From Coniella vitis (Eukaryota > Ascomycota > Sordariomycetes > Diaporthales > Schizoparmaceae), in contig WUJK01000019.1 of the NCBI GenBank assembly GCA_011317545.1, positions 1 through 64,000 on the forward strand: a DNA stretch of 64,000 nucleotides, read 5' to 3'. Below the pieces are notes generated by a model that worked only from the letters and a program-made list of their open reading frames with translations, was not told the DNA's origin and ran no database searches. How positions within the stretch are numbered: position 1 is the stretch's first letter; every line of letters starts with the position of its first letter. Made by a program: the position numbers and the translations under genes. Below are positions 21,878 through 34,439 of this stretch, one piece after another.

Positions 21878-23860
21878 ATAGAATAGGGAGGAAAAGGAAG
21901 AGAACCTAAGAATAGGATAGCGTATAAAGAATATATCGAAGCGGAGCTAGTAGAACTCTACGAGTTTATACTTAGCGAACTATAGATAAGAATCCTCTAG
22001 TAATTCCTAAGCTTAACCGTATATAAGCTTTATAAAGCGAAAGAGGATAAAGCGTAGCTATAGCGGGCGCTATACCGCTAGATTACCGAAATTAATATAG
22101 AGATTATATAGGAAATATAGATTTATAAACGGTTACCTAAAGCCTAGGCTAGGGCGGCTAATAAGCCGAGCTAGGCTTATAGATATAAAAAGACCCCCCC
22201 GAACGAGAATAGCGATAAGGATAAGAGAGAAGGGGAGGATATAGATAAGAGCGAGAAGAAGGAAGCGTAGTAAAGGGGGGGAGATAGCCCCCCGCCCGAG
22301 TAATAACCGCTCGATATATAAGCTTCCCTTTATAGGAGTATACCTAGGGTCTAGATATTAAGCCGAGGAGAGCCGATAGAAGGGAACTAAGCGTATAGGT
22401 AGGTATTATAAACGATAGGATCCTATAAAGGATAGAGGGAGGGATAAATAAAGAGGTAAGCGGTAAGGGGGTTACCTATTAACTACGATAAGTATAACGA
22501 ATAGGTAATTAGGAAGAGAGAGAAACCGTACTATTTAGATAAGGCTATAATCGAGGATAAGGATAAGGGGCCCTTATACGGATAGCCTTAGAGTAAGAGG
22601 GTATAGCGGGAGGCGTATAATATATTCGAGGAGGCGAAAGCGTATTTTCGATAGATTAACCTATATTATAACTTAAACTACCTAACGGATACGGTGCTTA
22701 TATATCTCTAGCCTTTTATCGCTACGATCTATATATAGTCCGCTATATACTAGTTTTATAGCCTCGTTAATATAATACGGAAGCTTAACCGGTTCCGACT
22801 TAATTATTAAGCGATCCGTATTAAGGGTAACCCTATTAAAGCGGGCGTAAAGCTATATTAACTCGCTTACCTCCTTAAAAGCGTTATCCGGCTTAACTAG
22901 TTCTAGTATATTTAATAATACCTCCTTAGCTAGCTCTACTACGCCCTACGGAAGGAGGATTAGTATTTATACCGAGAAGATATATAGTAATTATAGTATA
23001 ATACGGGCTAGATTAAGGCTAAACTATACGAGGAAATCCGGTAGGCGAAGGCTTAGGTATAGTTCTATAAGCTTACTCTAAATAGGCTACTCTGCTTCCT
23101 ACCCGAGATAGCTATCCGTAGCTTCGGGATCTCGATACTTATATACTAGGATCGCCTAACGGACGACGATTAAGCAATCCTCCGCTAAATACTATAGGAC
23201 CTATATATAAGTACGCTTTATACTATAGGGCGTATCCTCTAAGAAAACCTAATCGGGCCCGATATTTAGTTCTAATAGGAAAAGGATAAGGTAGCCGCCC
23301 TATAGGAGCTACCCGAGGAAGAGATATTTACTACCTTATAGCCCGTCCCTTTACTCGCTTAGAATAGCTAGGACCCGGCCGACTTTACCTATAACCCTAC
23401 CCGCTATACCGGGTATAACCTTTATAATAGCCCGGTATAACCGTATACTTATATACTTATATAATTATACCTAGTAATCCGGCTCCGGTATTATTATAAG
23501 AAGGGGATATTAGGCCTTTATATTATCTCCTAACGAGATAATACTATAATCTTCTATTAGGGATAGCTCTTCGGTTACTTATAAGGTAAGCTTATCCCGA
23601 AAGGGTAAAAAACCGAAACCCGGTATAAGATCCCGCCCGGCCCTAACTATTACTTAGAGATCGGTATAAAGTATAATTAGTTTAACCTCTTAGGTAAGGC
23701 GTATCTTGCTTATATAATAGTATAGCTATAATAGCGGTTTATAACGGGCTATAGTATATATACCGTTAAGGTATAGCGCCCGATTCTAGATAAGCGGGAA
23801 ATTATAATTCCCTATTATAACCTAAACTAAGGATACTAAGAGTATATAAAAGAGAGGAGT
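21878..23860 (+). pseudogene. gene D-prime, paralogue of gene D
   Basis: A plus-strand frame of about 660 codons starting at a likely former ATG (ATA at 21,878). The N-terminal 150 residues are charged and Pro-rich. From about 22,600 to the end it aligns with gene D (60.6-61.8 kb): Y-N-L-N-Y-L-T-D at 22,667, a Q-F-Y-S-L-V block, a Q-Y-L-L-S-Q-L-Y-Y-A-L block, F-L-P-E then I-Y-x-D-R-L-T-D-D near 23,100-23,165, D-I-W-F-type residues near 23,260, and R-P-I-L-D-K-R-E-I at 23,777. From Y-N-L to R-P-I-L-D is 370 codons here and 371 in gene D, in phase in both. Internal stops are TAA/TAG. The many Gln, His-derived Tyr and Leu suggest a helical protein. The family is not recognised; a capsid-like or regulatory role is possible but unsupported. 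Confidence 0.72.
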
Positions 23861-23869
23861 AAGGGAAGA

Positions 23870-24850
23870 GGGCGGGGAGGAAAGCCGGTAGAGGAGGAGG
23901 TAAGGGTAGGAGAGGTAAGTAATAACTATACGGAAAGGGTCCCGTCCGGGATATTATACCTTATAAAAGCGTATACTCGATTTAATAAAGCCCCCCTCCC
24001 CCTTAAAGTAAATAGGAGAGAGAATAAGGGGTAGGCCTAGAGTTAGGCCTATTTATACTTTTATATAATATATAGTAAAAGAAGGAGAGAAAAGAATAGT
24101 CCGATTAAAAAGAGAGCCCTAGGGATCCTATAAAAGCGAGAGGTTAGCTATATATAAATCCCTCCCTTTATACGAAAGCGGAGAGTAAAGGATACGATAG
24201 ATTCTATCTAGAAAGTAAAAGAAAGAAACTTAATAGGATATATTCCCGCGAACCCGAACCTAAATATTAACTTAAACCTAAGCCCTAACCTAAACGCTAC
24301 CTTAAAACTCCGATAATACGGAAAACGAAGGAATCCGGTAGACTAAAAGGCTATTCCCCCCTCTTTCGTACTAGCTCTTTATAACCTTATACCCTATAAG
24401 AGTATAATAACGCCGAGTATACTTTATAATATTTACTATATTTAGTACGATTATAGCCTATTAACGAGTAAATTTCTATTCGGCTAATAAAGCCTAATAG
24501 CCTCCTTATAGGCTAAATCGTATAAGTAAATCCAGCCTAATTATATCTGGAATCGTATAGCTCGGAACGGTTATATAAGGGTAGGTAACGGTAGTATATC
24601 GAGTATACTTCCGGTATAAGTAAGCGATTTAATTTAGGTAAATCGTTATCTTGCGGAATTTCGCTTACTATATAGTATATCGCTAGTAGGGAAAAAGCTA
24701 AGGGGTATCTAGTATAATAGCCTATTATACGTATAAACGACCGCGAATCCGGTACGTAATAGGTTAGGGCTAAGGGGCTAAGACGAGAAATAGCTATAGA
24801 TAGATTCGTTAGAACCGAAATAAGAATATCTCTCTAGATTATATAAATAG
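23870..24850. other. gene-free stretch containing a dispersed repeat
   Basis: Purine-rich to about 24,220, then the dispersed CCTAAA-type repeat at 24,226-24,330, then mixed sequence without a sustained frame. Confidence 0.5.
24226..24330 (+). repeat. CCTAAA-periodic dispersed repeat, copy 1
   Basis: Starts around AACTTAATAG and TATTCCCGC, runs through six-base periodic CCGAAC/CCTAAA/CCCTAA units and ends CCTTAAAACTCCGATA then CGGAAAA. A second copy in the same orientation lies at 46,226-46,340 with the same order of blocks, so this is a dispersed repeat and not a chance low-complexity match. Confidence 0.8.
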
Positions 24851-24862
24851 TAATAACGGCGG

Positions 24863-24975
24863 CCTGCTTAGCAGCTTATCTAATAGCCTATCTAATAGCC
24901 TATCCAGTAGCCTAACTAGCGGCTATACTAATAGCCTATCTAATAGCCTAACTAATAGCTTATTTAGCGGCTTTA
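24863..24975. repeat. 12-bp tandem repeat
   Basis: About nine degenerate units of AGCCTATCTAAT. CA/TG-free units dominate, with one CCAGTAG variant. No surrounding gene was identified. Confidence 0.85.
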
Positions 24976-26501
24976 GGAGGTATTCCGGTATAAAGTAGAG
25001 ATAGGATAATATATAATAAATAAGGTAAGATTCGGAAAGATAGGAAATAAAGAGGAGATTAGATCGAATATCTACGGGAGATAAGACGGGGAGGTTATAT
25101 CGATAAAAAAAGGAATAGTCGATTCCTAATATAAAAAGCCCTTCCCGATACGGCTTTATTAAGAGTATAAAAGGAGATATAGAAAAAGCACCTAGGGATA
25201 CGATCGGAATAATAAAGGGGTAGGCTACGCCTCCCTTCTATAAAAGGGGATAAATAGGGTATTAAGACGGATATTTTATTCCTTCGTCCTTTACTTCCTT
25301 ACCTACCTCCTATATACTTCTTCGTATAGTATAGCTTTATTCGAAAGTCGCTTTCTCTATAGATAGGTTTTATAAGCCCTTTAGTATAATAGAAACGCCT
25401 CGCCTAAGTAGTATTATAAGGAGTTTCTATTAGAAAGCCCCTACTAAGGCGGTAGGGTAGAAGCCGATTCCTCGCGCTTATATAGGGTTATCCTATAGGA
25501 AGCAGAGAGTATATAAACCGTTTAGAAGAGAGAAGAAGAAAGTATATAAGAAAGGGAAGGGCCCCTAGGGAAGCTTAAGGGACCGAAGGGTTCGATAGGT
25601 AAGAATATAATAAGATTAGAATCCTATAAAGAATAATATATATAAGGATTTTAAGTAACTTATTTTTCTAAAGGGAAAGGAGAGTAAGAATAAATAAGTA
25701 CTTATTCTATCGAAAAAAAAGATCCTATTATCGGGTAATAAGGAAGGAGAGGTATTTACCTCCTTACTTATCCTCCTAATAGGAAGAAAAGGAAGATAAT
25801 AAGCTAAAGAGAGAGAAAGAGAGAGAGAGAGATAGAGAGGTAAGGTAAAGGGCCGAGAAGGGGGTATATTACGGGAAAAGGCGATAGAATATATCCTAGG
25901 TAATAAGGTCTAATTCGCTATAGGGTATACTTAAGGGCGGGTTAAAGACGGATAAGGGAATAGAGGGTAGTAGTAATAACGGAGGGTTTATATATAGGAG
26001 AAGCGATAAGCTAGGAGATAAAGGCCGAAAAGGGGGAGGAGAGGAATAAAAACTAAAGGTAGAAGAGAGAGCTAAGGGCGTTACTATAGGTAAACGGGGT
26101 CTAATAATAATAAAAGGAAAAGGAGGACCTAATAAGGATATAGGCGAAAAGGGCGATCTATTTTCCTTATCCGAGGGATTATAGGAAGGTATAAGTAAGG
26201 TAAAGGGAGAGGCTTTAGCGGCCTCCCTATTATTAGGATAACAGGGAGATAATATAGGTATACTAAATAGGTCTTTCTAATATTACGAACTCGGAGGCGG
26301 CCGCTAAACTAGGGGTAGGGAAAAGGGGGCCGGTATAACCGGCTAGTATATAATCTAGGAGATAGAAGAAAGAGGAGAGGAGGATAGATCGGTAGGTATA
26401 GCGGGTAGAAGGGGTATATACCTAGCCCTAAGAGAAGGGAATATATAGGGTAAGCTCGAATTAAGCGAAGAAAGCGTATAGATCGGCAAGGGGGAAAGTA
26501 T

Positions 26502-26553
26502 CGGCGAAGGTAAAGGCGCTAGTAAAGGCGAAGGCGCTAGTAAAGGCGAAGGC
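26502..26553 (+). repeat. 18-bp tandem repeat (GEGASK-type)
   Basis: Three degenerate copies of GGCGAAGGCGCTAGTAAA; the period is a multiple of three and encodes G-E-G-A-S-K, compatible with a coding low-complexity segment. Confidence 0.7.
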
Positions 26554-28152
26554 TAAGGAGGAGGAGGAGAAGAACTAATACTCTCCTAGATAAACGAAGG
26601 GAGATTAGTAAAGTTAATAAGGGCTAGGTCGGCTGCGCTTATATTTATAGCGGGCGGTAAGGGGGGAGGCGGATAAACCGGCGCTAGCTAAGTAGAAAAG
26701 AAATAGTAAAGAGGCTATTAGCTAGAAGTAGGTAAGATTAGGGGTAGGCTTTAGTATTAACGTTCCTTTTACTTCTCCTAAACCTATTACTTCTTATATA
26801 TTCGAAGGGTTATTATTCGCTATTATATATACGCTTAGTTATACTCCTTCTCCTTAATAGTAAGCTCCTAGCAGATCCTCTCCTATTCCTACCGCTTATA
26901 TTATATACGGAGCGCTTAGGGGAGGCGAGGCGTTTATATTTTCTTTTAATACCGCGTATACGCTTAACGGGTTATTATAAGCGGGTATATAGTATTAATA
27001 CTAATAGCGTAGATAATAATAGTATTAGGATAGCCCGATAGCTTAATAATCGGAGGGGGAAGAAGGGTAATAATCTAAAACTTACTTTAATAAGGGGCTA
27101 TAATAAAGACGGTAGTTATTTAAGGGAGGCGTTCGGGCTCTTTACTCTCTCTCTCTCTCTCTCTCTCGGTATCCTACCTTATCTATATAGAGTTAATCTA
27201 AGGTTATATAAAGAGAAATAACCCTCTCTTATAAATCGTAGAGGTAGCGGAAAGGAGGGAAGGGAAGGGTAGAGAAATAAGGAGAAGGAAGCGTAGCGGT
27301 AGCGGGGTAGGTAGCCCGATTATATTAAGAAGAGGAAATAATATCGGAAAGGGTATATAAGCGGGTAAGGAATAGGGATCGGCGATATAATCGAAACCCT
27401 AAAAAGATAATTAACCGGATTAGGCAGGATATATAGAAAGTAAGGTATAAAGGAAAGAAAGAGATAAAAGGAGTTAATAGGATCTATTTACCTATTATAC
27501 GAGAATAGATTAGATAGGGAGAAATATATAAAGGAAGCGTAAAAGGAGGGTAGGGTAGGGGGAAAGGGGTAATAGGATAAATAATAAAGAGGTAGGAAAA
27601 AGTAGGGTATAATATATAACCCTTTTCTTTCTTTATAGCTAGGAATTAAACTAAAGAAGAAGAGAAGGAACCTTTAGGTTCGATAGCTTCGAAATAAAAA
27701 AAGGAGAAGCCTTAACCCGGATTACTTACGAGAATCCTAAGATATAAGAGATAATCGGGTAATTTAATAAAGCGTAAGAGAAGGCCTATAAGAGGGAGAG
27801 GAAGGGTAGAAAGGAGAGAAGAAGAGTCTACTTACCCTTAGCTTAGGGGCTATAACGAGGATAATAAGGTAAGCTAATTTTTATAAAGGAGAGAGAGAGA
27901 GAGAAAAGGGTTACCGTTTAAATATACTAAATTACTAGATCGAAGTAGGAAGATTATCTTAACGGATAGTTAAATAAAAATAATAATATAGGGAGAAGAT
28001 CTAAGAAGAGGAGAAGGAATTTATATCTACCGAATCGACTCTCTATATTATCTAGTAGAAAAGAAATAAGAAAGGATAATATAGAGATTACCTACTACTC
28101 TAAGCGTAGAAAGAAGGGTAGCGGCCTATTCTTCTAACTAAATCCCTTCTCG

Positions 28153-28201
<49 letters not shown>
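28153..28201 (+). repeat. A49 homopolymer
   Basis: An uninterrupted run of 49 A. It precedes the tandem array at 28.33 kb by 130 bp. Homopolymers cannot be RIP targets because they contain no CpA. Confidence 0.95.
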
Positions 28202-28204
<3 letters not shown>

Positions 28205-28330
28205 GGCGAATACGGAGCTACCTAATATATAGAGTAGAGAAGAACTCGTACGGGAAGAGAGATACCTTAACCTACTACCGATACGGAGGTCGGACTTATA
28301 AGGAAGAGAGAGAAATAAAGAGATTTAATA

Positions 28331-28592
28331 TAACCGTAATAGGTAAATTATCTATTTAAGGGCTATAGCCTACCTTATAACTATAATAGATAAAGTATCT
28401 AAGGGCTATAGCCTACCTATAACCGTAATAAGCAAGCTATTTATCTAAGGGCCGTAGCCTACCTTATAACCGTAATAAACGAATTATAGAATAACCGTAG
28501 CCTACCTTATAACCGTAATAAACGAATTATAGAATAGCCGTAGCCTATCTATAACCGTAATAGATAAACTATTTAAGGGCTATAGCCTACCT
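28331..28592 (+). repeat. about 44-bp tandem array with a GGCTATAGCC core
   Basis: Six degenerate units, each with AAGGGCTATAGCCTACC or its AAGGGCCGTAGCCTACC variant followed by TTATAACCGTAATA. The core is a perfect palindrome whose pre-RIP form was probably GGCTGCAGCC. The same type of core occurs in arrays at 31.65, 50.6 and 61.9 kb. There are no unique spacers, so it is not a CRISPR array. Confidence 0.85.
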
Positions 28593-28689
28593 ACGATTAT
28601 TATAAAATAAAGGAGGTAGCAGATAGCCTATCCGGCGATATACTATCCGCCTCCGGGTAGCTCGGCTATATATAGGCGGTATAAAGGGC

Positions 28690-29560
28690 CTTAGCCTCTT
28701 ATAGGAACTATATTAAGGGCTAATGTATAGCGTATATATAGTATTAGGGCGAAAGGAGCGTATCGATATAAGCGGTTATTACCGGGTATATAAATAGCTA
28801 CTAGGGATTAATACTATTAGCGTAGAGAAAGTACGGGTACCGGCTATAATAAAAGCAATTATAGAGAATTAGCTTATATTTATTATAGGTAAGGGTATTA
28901 CCTAGATAGAAGAGGCCCGGCGTATACTCCCTTAATATAGAGTAGCTATTATCCTTCGTATTATATAGGGCTAGGCGGAGGAAGCTATTATAAAGGAGGG
29001 CCTATAGGATATAATCGATATAACCCGGCTATAGCTATTATACCGGCGGAACCGAGTAGAAGACGAATAAGGTAGGCTTCTAGAGTATAACCTTTATCTT
29101 AGCGAGGAGGCTAAAGAAGGTAATAGTAGTATTATCGAAGGTAAGCGGGTCTAGGAAGCGTATCCGGTATTACCGCGTAAGGTACTACTTCTACTATATA
29201 TATAGTATCCCCGTATAGGTATAATACGCTTTATAATAATAGCCGGCCTAAAGAGCGAGGAGGGTAATATAATCGCCTTATAGGTATAGTAGGCTTATAT
29301 ATACCTAATCGATTAGGCTAGCCGAAGGGCCCGACCGGATAAAGATCTAATCTTCCTCTAGTAATAATATAATAGTAGCTAGATCCTATACTAGCGAGTT
29401 AAGGCCTATATTCTACGCCCCTATACTTAATATTAGTATATACTCGGTAGTTACGGGTAAACTCGTAATTACCTATATTATATCTATTAAAGCCCCCGAA
29501 GGAGAAATAAGCTCGAGAGCTATAAAATCGCCCTAGGTATAAACCCTATAGGGGAGAGGG
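28690..29560 (+). pseudogene. unidentified RIP-degraded coding-like region
   Basis: Plus-strand frames with amino-acid-like composition run across this stretch, for example R-R-N-R-V-E-D-E and Y-L-S-E-E-A-K-E near 29,050-29,110. Two phases look plausible in places, so I cannot fix a single protein. It starts about 100 bp after the 28.33-kb array. Stops are TAA/TAG. No family recognised. Confidence 0.35.
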
Positions 29561-29983
29561 AAATAAGCAATTAAGCTAGCTAAAGAAGAGAAGGGAAAGA
29601 ATATAACCTATATACTCTTAAAGGGAGGCGGGGTAAGGAAAGGAAACTAATAGAGCGTATATACTATTATAGGGGCCGGTTCTAGGCGGAGGAGAGCTAT
29701 ATATATATCTAGCAAGTTAGCAGTCTATATTTCGGAGAGGGCTTCTTACTAGAGATAGGTAGTTACCGATAAAGTAGGATAGAGCCGGTAATAAATACTA
29801 GGCTAGGTATAACCCGCCCGACCTATATATTAGGTAGCCGAGGCTATAATAATCGGACCTAATAATAATATATCTATCCGAAGGTATAGGTTATAGCTAG
29901 CCGTTTTTTATAAACCCGTATCCTATACTAAACGAGTACTAATAGGTTAATAGCGGAGGAAGAAGAAGAAAAAAGAAAGAAAA

Positions 29984-29997
29984 GGGGGGGGGGGGGG
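29984..29997 (+). repeat. G14 homopolymer
   Basis: A run of 14 G after a purine-rich stretch and just before the next coding-like region; compare the poly-C/poly-G runs that border the arrays at 50.9 and 61.9 kb. Confidence 0.95.
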
Positions 29998-31430
29998 AAA
30001 GAAAATATACGATAATATAGATAATACCGTCGATTATTAGGGATATTTCCGCTATATTCGTAGCGATTATATATTTCCGCCCGGTAGCCGAGGTAAGCGA
30101 AGGTAAGTATAACGCTAATTATTATTCGTCGGGTAGTATAATAGTATATAAGCTATAAACTATAAGGCTAGCTACCTCTTTAAAGCGGAGGGTAGCTATT
30201 AGGAGTATAATATTATCCTAGCTAGGGATAAAAACGAGGATATTACTATAAGCCGTAGTAGTATATAGCTAGAGTATAAGGGTAGCGGCTAGGTATAGGT
30301 AATCGGGGTAGGGCTAGGCTAATATATCGCCTAAGGCGAGAGCTTTATCGGCTAGGTAATAGATCTCTATAGGGAATATATAGCTAGGGATAATAAGAAA
30401 GGGTATACCTATAAAGTACGACTGGAAAAAGGCGGTATTTAGCGTAGCCGATATAATAATTACGTATAAATCGGGCCGTCGGAGTACTAATTACTATAGC
30501 TTTACTAGTAATAAATCCGTATAAATAGTACGCTTATATACCTTATCTAGCAGGATATAGCTATACCGGTATAGCTCGGGATTACTCTTAAGTTACTCTA
30601 AGAGGAACCCGTCGGTAGTAAAGCCGAGGATTATCTATCCGCTAATAGCCGCTTTATAGCGAAATATATAGCTTATTTCCTAGCCTAGCTCGATATCGAG
30701 CTTATCGGCTATATATTAGGCTACCTAGCGTACGGCTATATAATATAGCTATATATAGATAATATAAGCGCTAGCCTAGGGGAGGTTATTATAAAGGCTA
30801 GAAGAGATATAAGTAGGGAAGGGGTTAGTAGGAAATACTATATTTTAAATTCTAGAAAAGGGTAGATTTATATAAACTATAATACCTAGGTCGTTTTACT
30901 ACTACCTGTCTCGCCGGTAAGGATAATTACCTAGTATTAATAGTATATCTAGAGGAACGGTTTATATATTATAGCGGTAGGTAGCTAGCGGATATATTCG
31001 TAGATCGAGAAATAGCGTATAATATATAGATAAGGAGGTTAAGTTTATAGATTAATACGGTTATCTTCGATAGTAAGGGCCTATACGGCTATAGTCTAGC
31101 GGCGTAAGAGGGTAGCTAATATACGGTTAGTAGGCGATAAAGCGGTAAAGGATATTATCTAGATATAAGAATACGAAATCTAGGAGCGATAGGGTATAAG
31201 AGATAAAGGGTAAAGGAGGAGGGAAAAGGAAAGTAAGAGGAAGAAGGGAGAGATATATATAAGAGAGCCGATAAAGAGCTAATAGGAGGAGGGTAGAGAA
31301 GAAGACGAAGAGGGGGGTAGAGAAAGAAGGTAAGGAAGAAGAAAGAGGGGAGGATAACCTAGTAAAGAGTATAAGGTAGAGGAGATAGATATAGCGAGCT
31401 TCGATATATATTCGATATATCGAAGCTCGA
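29998..31430 (+). pseudogene. unidentified RIP-degraded gene
   Basis: A plus-strand frame is convincing from about 30,480 to 31,190 (segments such as E-E-P-V-G-S-K-A-E-D and Y-L-A-Y-G-Y, later a Lys/Arg/Gln/Glu-rich coiled-coil-like part). The extreme 3-prime part, 31,190-31,380, is almost pure G/A and would encode a very charged tail. A stable palindrome occupies 31,395-31,429. No known domain recognised. It lies between the G14 tract and the array at 31.65 kb, an arrangement similar to gene D (next to a G-run and array), which hints at a shared module architecture. Confidence 0.4.
31395..31429. repeat. perfect inverted repeat, 15-bp arms, 5-nt loop
   Basis: Left arm CGAGCTTCGATATAT, loop ATTCG, right arm the exact complement. 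It could form a stem-loop in RNA or a cruciform. There is no T-run after it, so a terminator is not indicated. Confidence 0.85.
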
Positions 31431-31646
31431 ACCGCTTAAAGTATAGGTTCGGGAATATATTACGCTAGGTTATCGATACCTAGCCTTTATAATAAATCGT
31501 CTAATAATATTAGGCTTATAAGAGCGAGAAAGGAATAAGAGTAGTAATAGATAGAGAAAAGAGATTATTTATAGGCCTAAGCGATTATAAACGGAGAGAA
31601 GAGGAAATAGATATTAGATAATACCCCGAGCCGACTTAATCTAACT

Positions 31647-31776
31647 AAAGGGCTATAGCCTAAACCCTCGAAACCTAGCAGAGCGTATAAAGGGCTATAG
31701 CTTAAACCCTCGAAATCTATTATAGCGTATAAAGGGTTATAGCTTAGACTATCGAAATCTACTATAGCGTATAAAG
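31647..31776 (+). repeat. 42-bp tandem array with a GGCTATAGCC core
   Basis: Three units starting AAAGGGCTATAGCCTAAACC and ending near AGCGTAT, spaced exactly 42 bp (31,647, 31,689, 31,731). The core is shared with the 28.33-kb array; the spacers differ. Confidence 0.85.
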
Positions 31777-32089
31777 GAAGCCGAGGTTATTTATTAGAGA
31801 AAGGGCAGCGGGGAGGAAATAGGTAAAAGCGTAAATAGGTTCCGTAGTAGTATAGGTATACGGGTATAGCTATAAGATATACGAGGACGAGTATTTAGTA
31901 TAACCTTTTATTATATTAGGTCGGAGAGAGGTTAATACTATAGCTTAGGCTATATAAGTAAAGGGTTATCCTTATATAAGCGCGCCGAGACTATAAATAG
32001 CTTGCCTAGGGTCGATATTATAAAGCTAATCTATATAGGGGGCTCGAGACTCGGCTATAGGTATACGGGTATATCGCTCGCTGCTACCT

Positions 32090-32880
32090 AAATACCGCTC
32101 CTCTAGCGGGTATAGATACTATTATAGCTATAGAAACCGAGGCCGATCCGACCGGGGCGTATATTATATAGCAGAAAGCTATAGTTCGTCGGCGTTATAG
32201 TCTAGCCGGGCGTATACTAACTAGACGGCGTTTATACTAGGCCCTAATAGTAGAGCTAGCCTTTAAATATACCTAAAGCCCTTATAGCGGCGAGTAAGCC
32301 TTTAAATTAAAAGGCTATATTACTTACGGGATTATTCGTATTAATATCGTATAAGCCCGCGATCTTATATAGGTTATAAAAGAGCTTTATCTCGTTATTA
32401 TACCGGAGGATAGGTAGCTAAAGCGTAAAGACTACGGTTTATAAGCGGGCGCGTATTTATATACCCGCTATTATATAATCGGCGTCCCCGGCGAGCTAAG
32501 CCGCTTAAGTATAACGCGTATCTTTAACTATCTAGCCGCTCTATATAAGGGGTATAGGTAAGACGAGCGCTATATTATCTTAAAGTATAGCCTTACTAAA
32601 AGACGGTAGCTAGGATATAAACTAACGATATAGCGTCGAGGAATATAACGGGGTATAAATAACCGGTATAAGCTATAGCGCGCTTATATTATACTCCGGC
32701 GTAAGGCGTTAACCCTATACCGTATAATAGGATAGGAAGCGTAATAATATAAAGCTATTATCGGGGAAATACTAAGCGATATATATAAGCGTTTATATTT
32801 ATAGCGGCTATTCGTCCTCCTCTTTATCCTCCTCCTCTTTATCCTCCTTAGGCGGATCGCCCCGGTATAGTAAGTATATA
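32090..32880 (+). pseudogene. unidentified RIP-degraded gene
   Basis: A coherent plus-strand frame of about 200 codons from 32,240 onward: A-F-K-L-K-G-Y-I-T-Y-G-I near 32,310, E-L-Y-L-V-I-I-P-E-D, G-V-P-G-E-L-S-R-L-S-I-T-R near 32,485-32,520, then K-Y-S-L-T-K-R-R. The C-terminal end turns into a Leu/Phe-rich run at 32,810-32,850 that might be a membrane segment or a chance product of a CTC/TTT-rich repeat. Stops are TAA/TAG. I do not recognise it. Confidence 0.4.
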
Positions 32881-32989
32881 ATACTTATTTCTTTATCCGG
32901 GGGCGGGCGGGGCTTAGAAAGGATAGCGGGGATATATATAATAGGCGGGGAAGAAGGGTTCTATTATAGGAGAGGATAATTAGCTAAGG

Positions 32990-34430
32990 TAAAGAGAAAG
33001 GGGCGTATAGATCGAGACTTTTATACCGAGTAAGCTATATAGCTTGAGGTAGAGGTAGACGGTAATACTATTATAGGTAAGAGAAAAAAAAAAAAAAAAA
33101 AAAGGGCGTTAATAGAGCCGGGCCGAGAAGGAGGGGGCGATTACGTTTAAGGGGGGAAAAGGTAAGAAAGGATAAGGAGGGGTAAGGAGGGAGAAAGAGG
33201 TAAGGTAAGGTAAGGGTAACCCTATAATATAAGAAGTATATAAGGCTATTAATACTTCTCGTAATACCCTAGGATAAGGTCCGTTCGCTATATAAGCCGG
33301 GGGAAAGGGAGAGAAAATATTCTATTATAATAGATAATATATATAGGAGGGCGTCTTCTCCTACGTTCTTATATAAGAGAAAGAGATATAATCGATAGCA
33401 GATTATAAAGAGAGAGAGAGAAAGAGAGAATAAGAACCTAATAGATATATCTACTAAGGTATCCTTATAAGTATTAGTATAGAAGATAGATAATAAGAAG
33501 GCGAAGAGCTCGATTCCTATCTACTAATATATTCTAGAGAGAGAGGAGGAAGGTAGCTATAGAGAGTAGTAAAGAGTAATAGTATAACGAGCGTTATCGC
33601 TAGGCTTAGCTAGCGACGATAAGTATATTATAATCCTCTACTTATACTACTCGATAGAGATAAGTAAAGAGAGCTCCTATTATTACTTCTAAGCGTTATA
33701 CCTATACGGAGGAGCCCTAGTACCGAACTAGGTTCGGTAAAGATTATCCGCTATTATAGTAGTTTATCTTCTAATCCGATAAATAGGTAATAGGATTATC
33801 GGCTTTACTTACCTATCTATCCGTACTATCGCCTATATATACTAAGGGGTTATCTATAAGCTAATATAATATCCTCTATATTATATATATAATAGGGGTT
33901 TATAGCTTAAAAGGCTAGCTTATAAGGTAGAGGGGAAACCTTATAAATTATAGCGAAGAGGCTATTGTAATAAGGAACGGGTTTATATAGAAAGATCGGC
34001 CTAGTTATACCGTATACTAGAGAGCGATATTTATTATCGGAGGGAGCTTAGTTCGGGGATATTATAATATCTATAGTAAGTTAGGCTTTATAGTGTATAC
34101 GATCTATAAGGTTATTTATAACCGCTCTCCGTCGGGAGAGGGGATATTAGATAATCGAACGGTATTAAAACGCTTAGATACGAAAGTAAGCTATAATACG
34201 CGGGTTATTATAACGATAGGTATCGAATATAATATCGTTTAATTCTTAATAATATTATTAGATAGAGGGTATTATCTCCTATCTCGCTAGTAATATATAG
34301 GCCGTTATATTAGTCTACTCTCCTTATACGGCCTATATTCGTAGTAAGTATAAGTATCTACCGGCTATTATTACTACTAATAGTAATAGAAAGGGTCGAG
34401 GCATCTAGTAAGTAAGGCGTATTATATATA
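32990..34430. other. no clear gene; purine-rich then mixed sequence
   Basis: Contains an A20 tract at 33,084-33,103, GA-rich sequence around 33,140-33,230 and a GA microsatellite near 33,405-33,428. The part after 33,700 is mixed, with short coding-like fragments that I cannot join. Confidence 0.4.
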
Positions 34431-34439
34431 GGACTATAT

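Larger units (their letters stand above)
25000..28320. other. long stretch without a clear gene
   Basis: Mostly purine-rich plus strand with microsatellites: a GA-rich run at about 25,806-25,840, an 18-bp GGCGAAGGCGCTAGTAAA repeat at about 26,502-26,553, (CT)n at 27,145-27,167, and an A49 tract at 28,153-28,201. Around 26,460-26,650 a plus frame reads G-E-G-K-G-A-S-K-G-E-G and continues for some 60 codons, which may be a fragment of a Gly-rich gene. I could not extend it. Confidence 0.45.

Noticed and set aside
23450..23520. zinc knuckle in gene D-prime
   Set aside because: The Y-Y-Y-K-K-G segment suggested a mutated CCHC motif, but the spacing of candidate Cys and His positions does not fit in any frame.
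28331..28592. CRISPR-like repeat array
   Set aside because: Units are directly tandem with no unique spacers, and the context is a RIP-mutated fungal genome, where CRISPR does not occur.
32810..32850. transmembrane segment at the end of the 32-kb gene
   Set aside because: The Leu/Phe run comes from a CCTCCTCTTTATCCT-type repeat and may be non-coding; there is no independent support.
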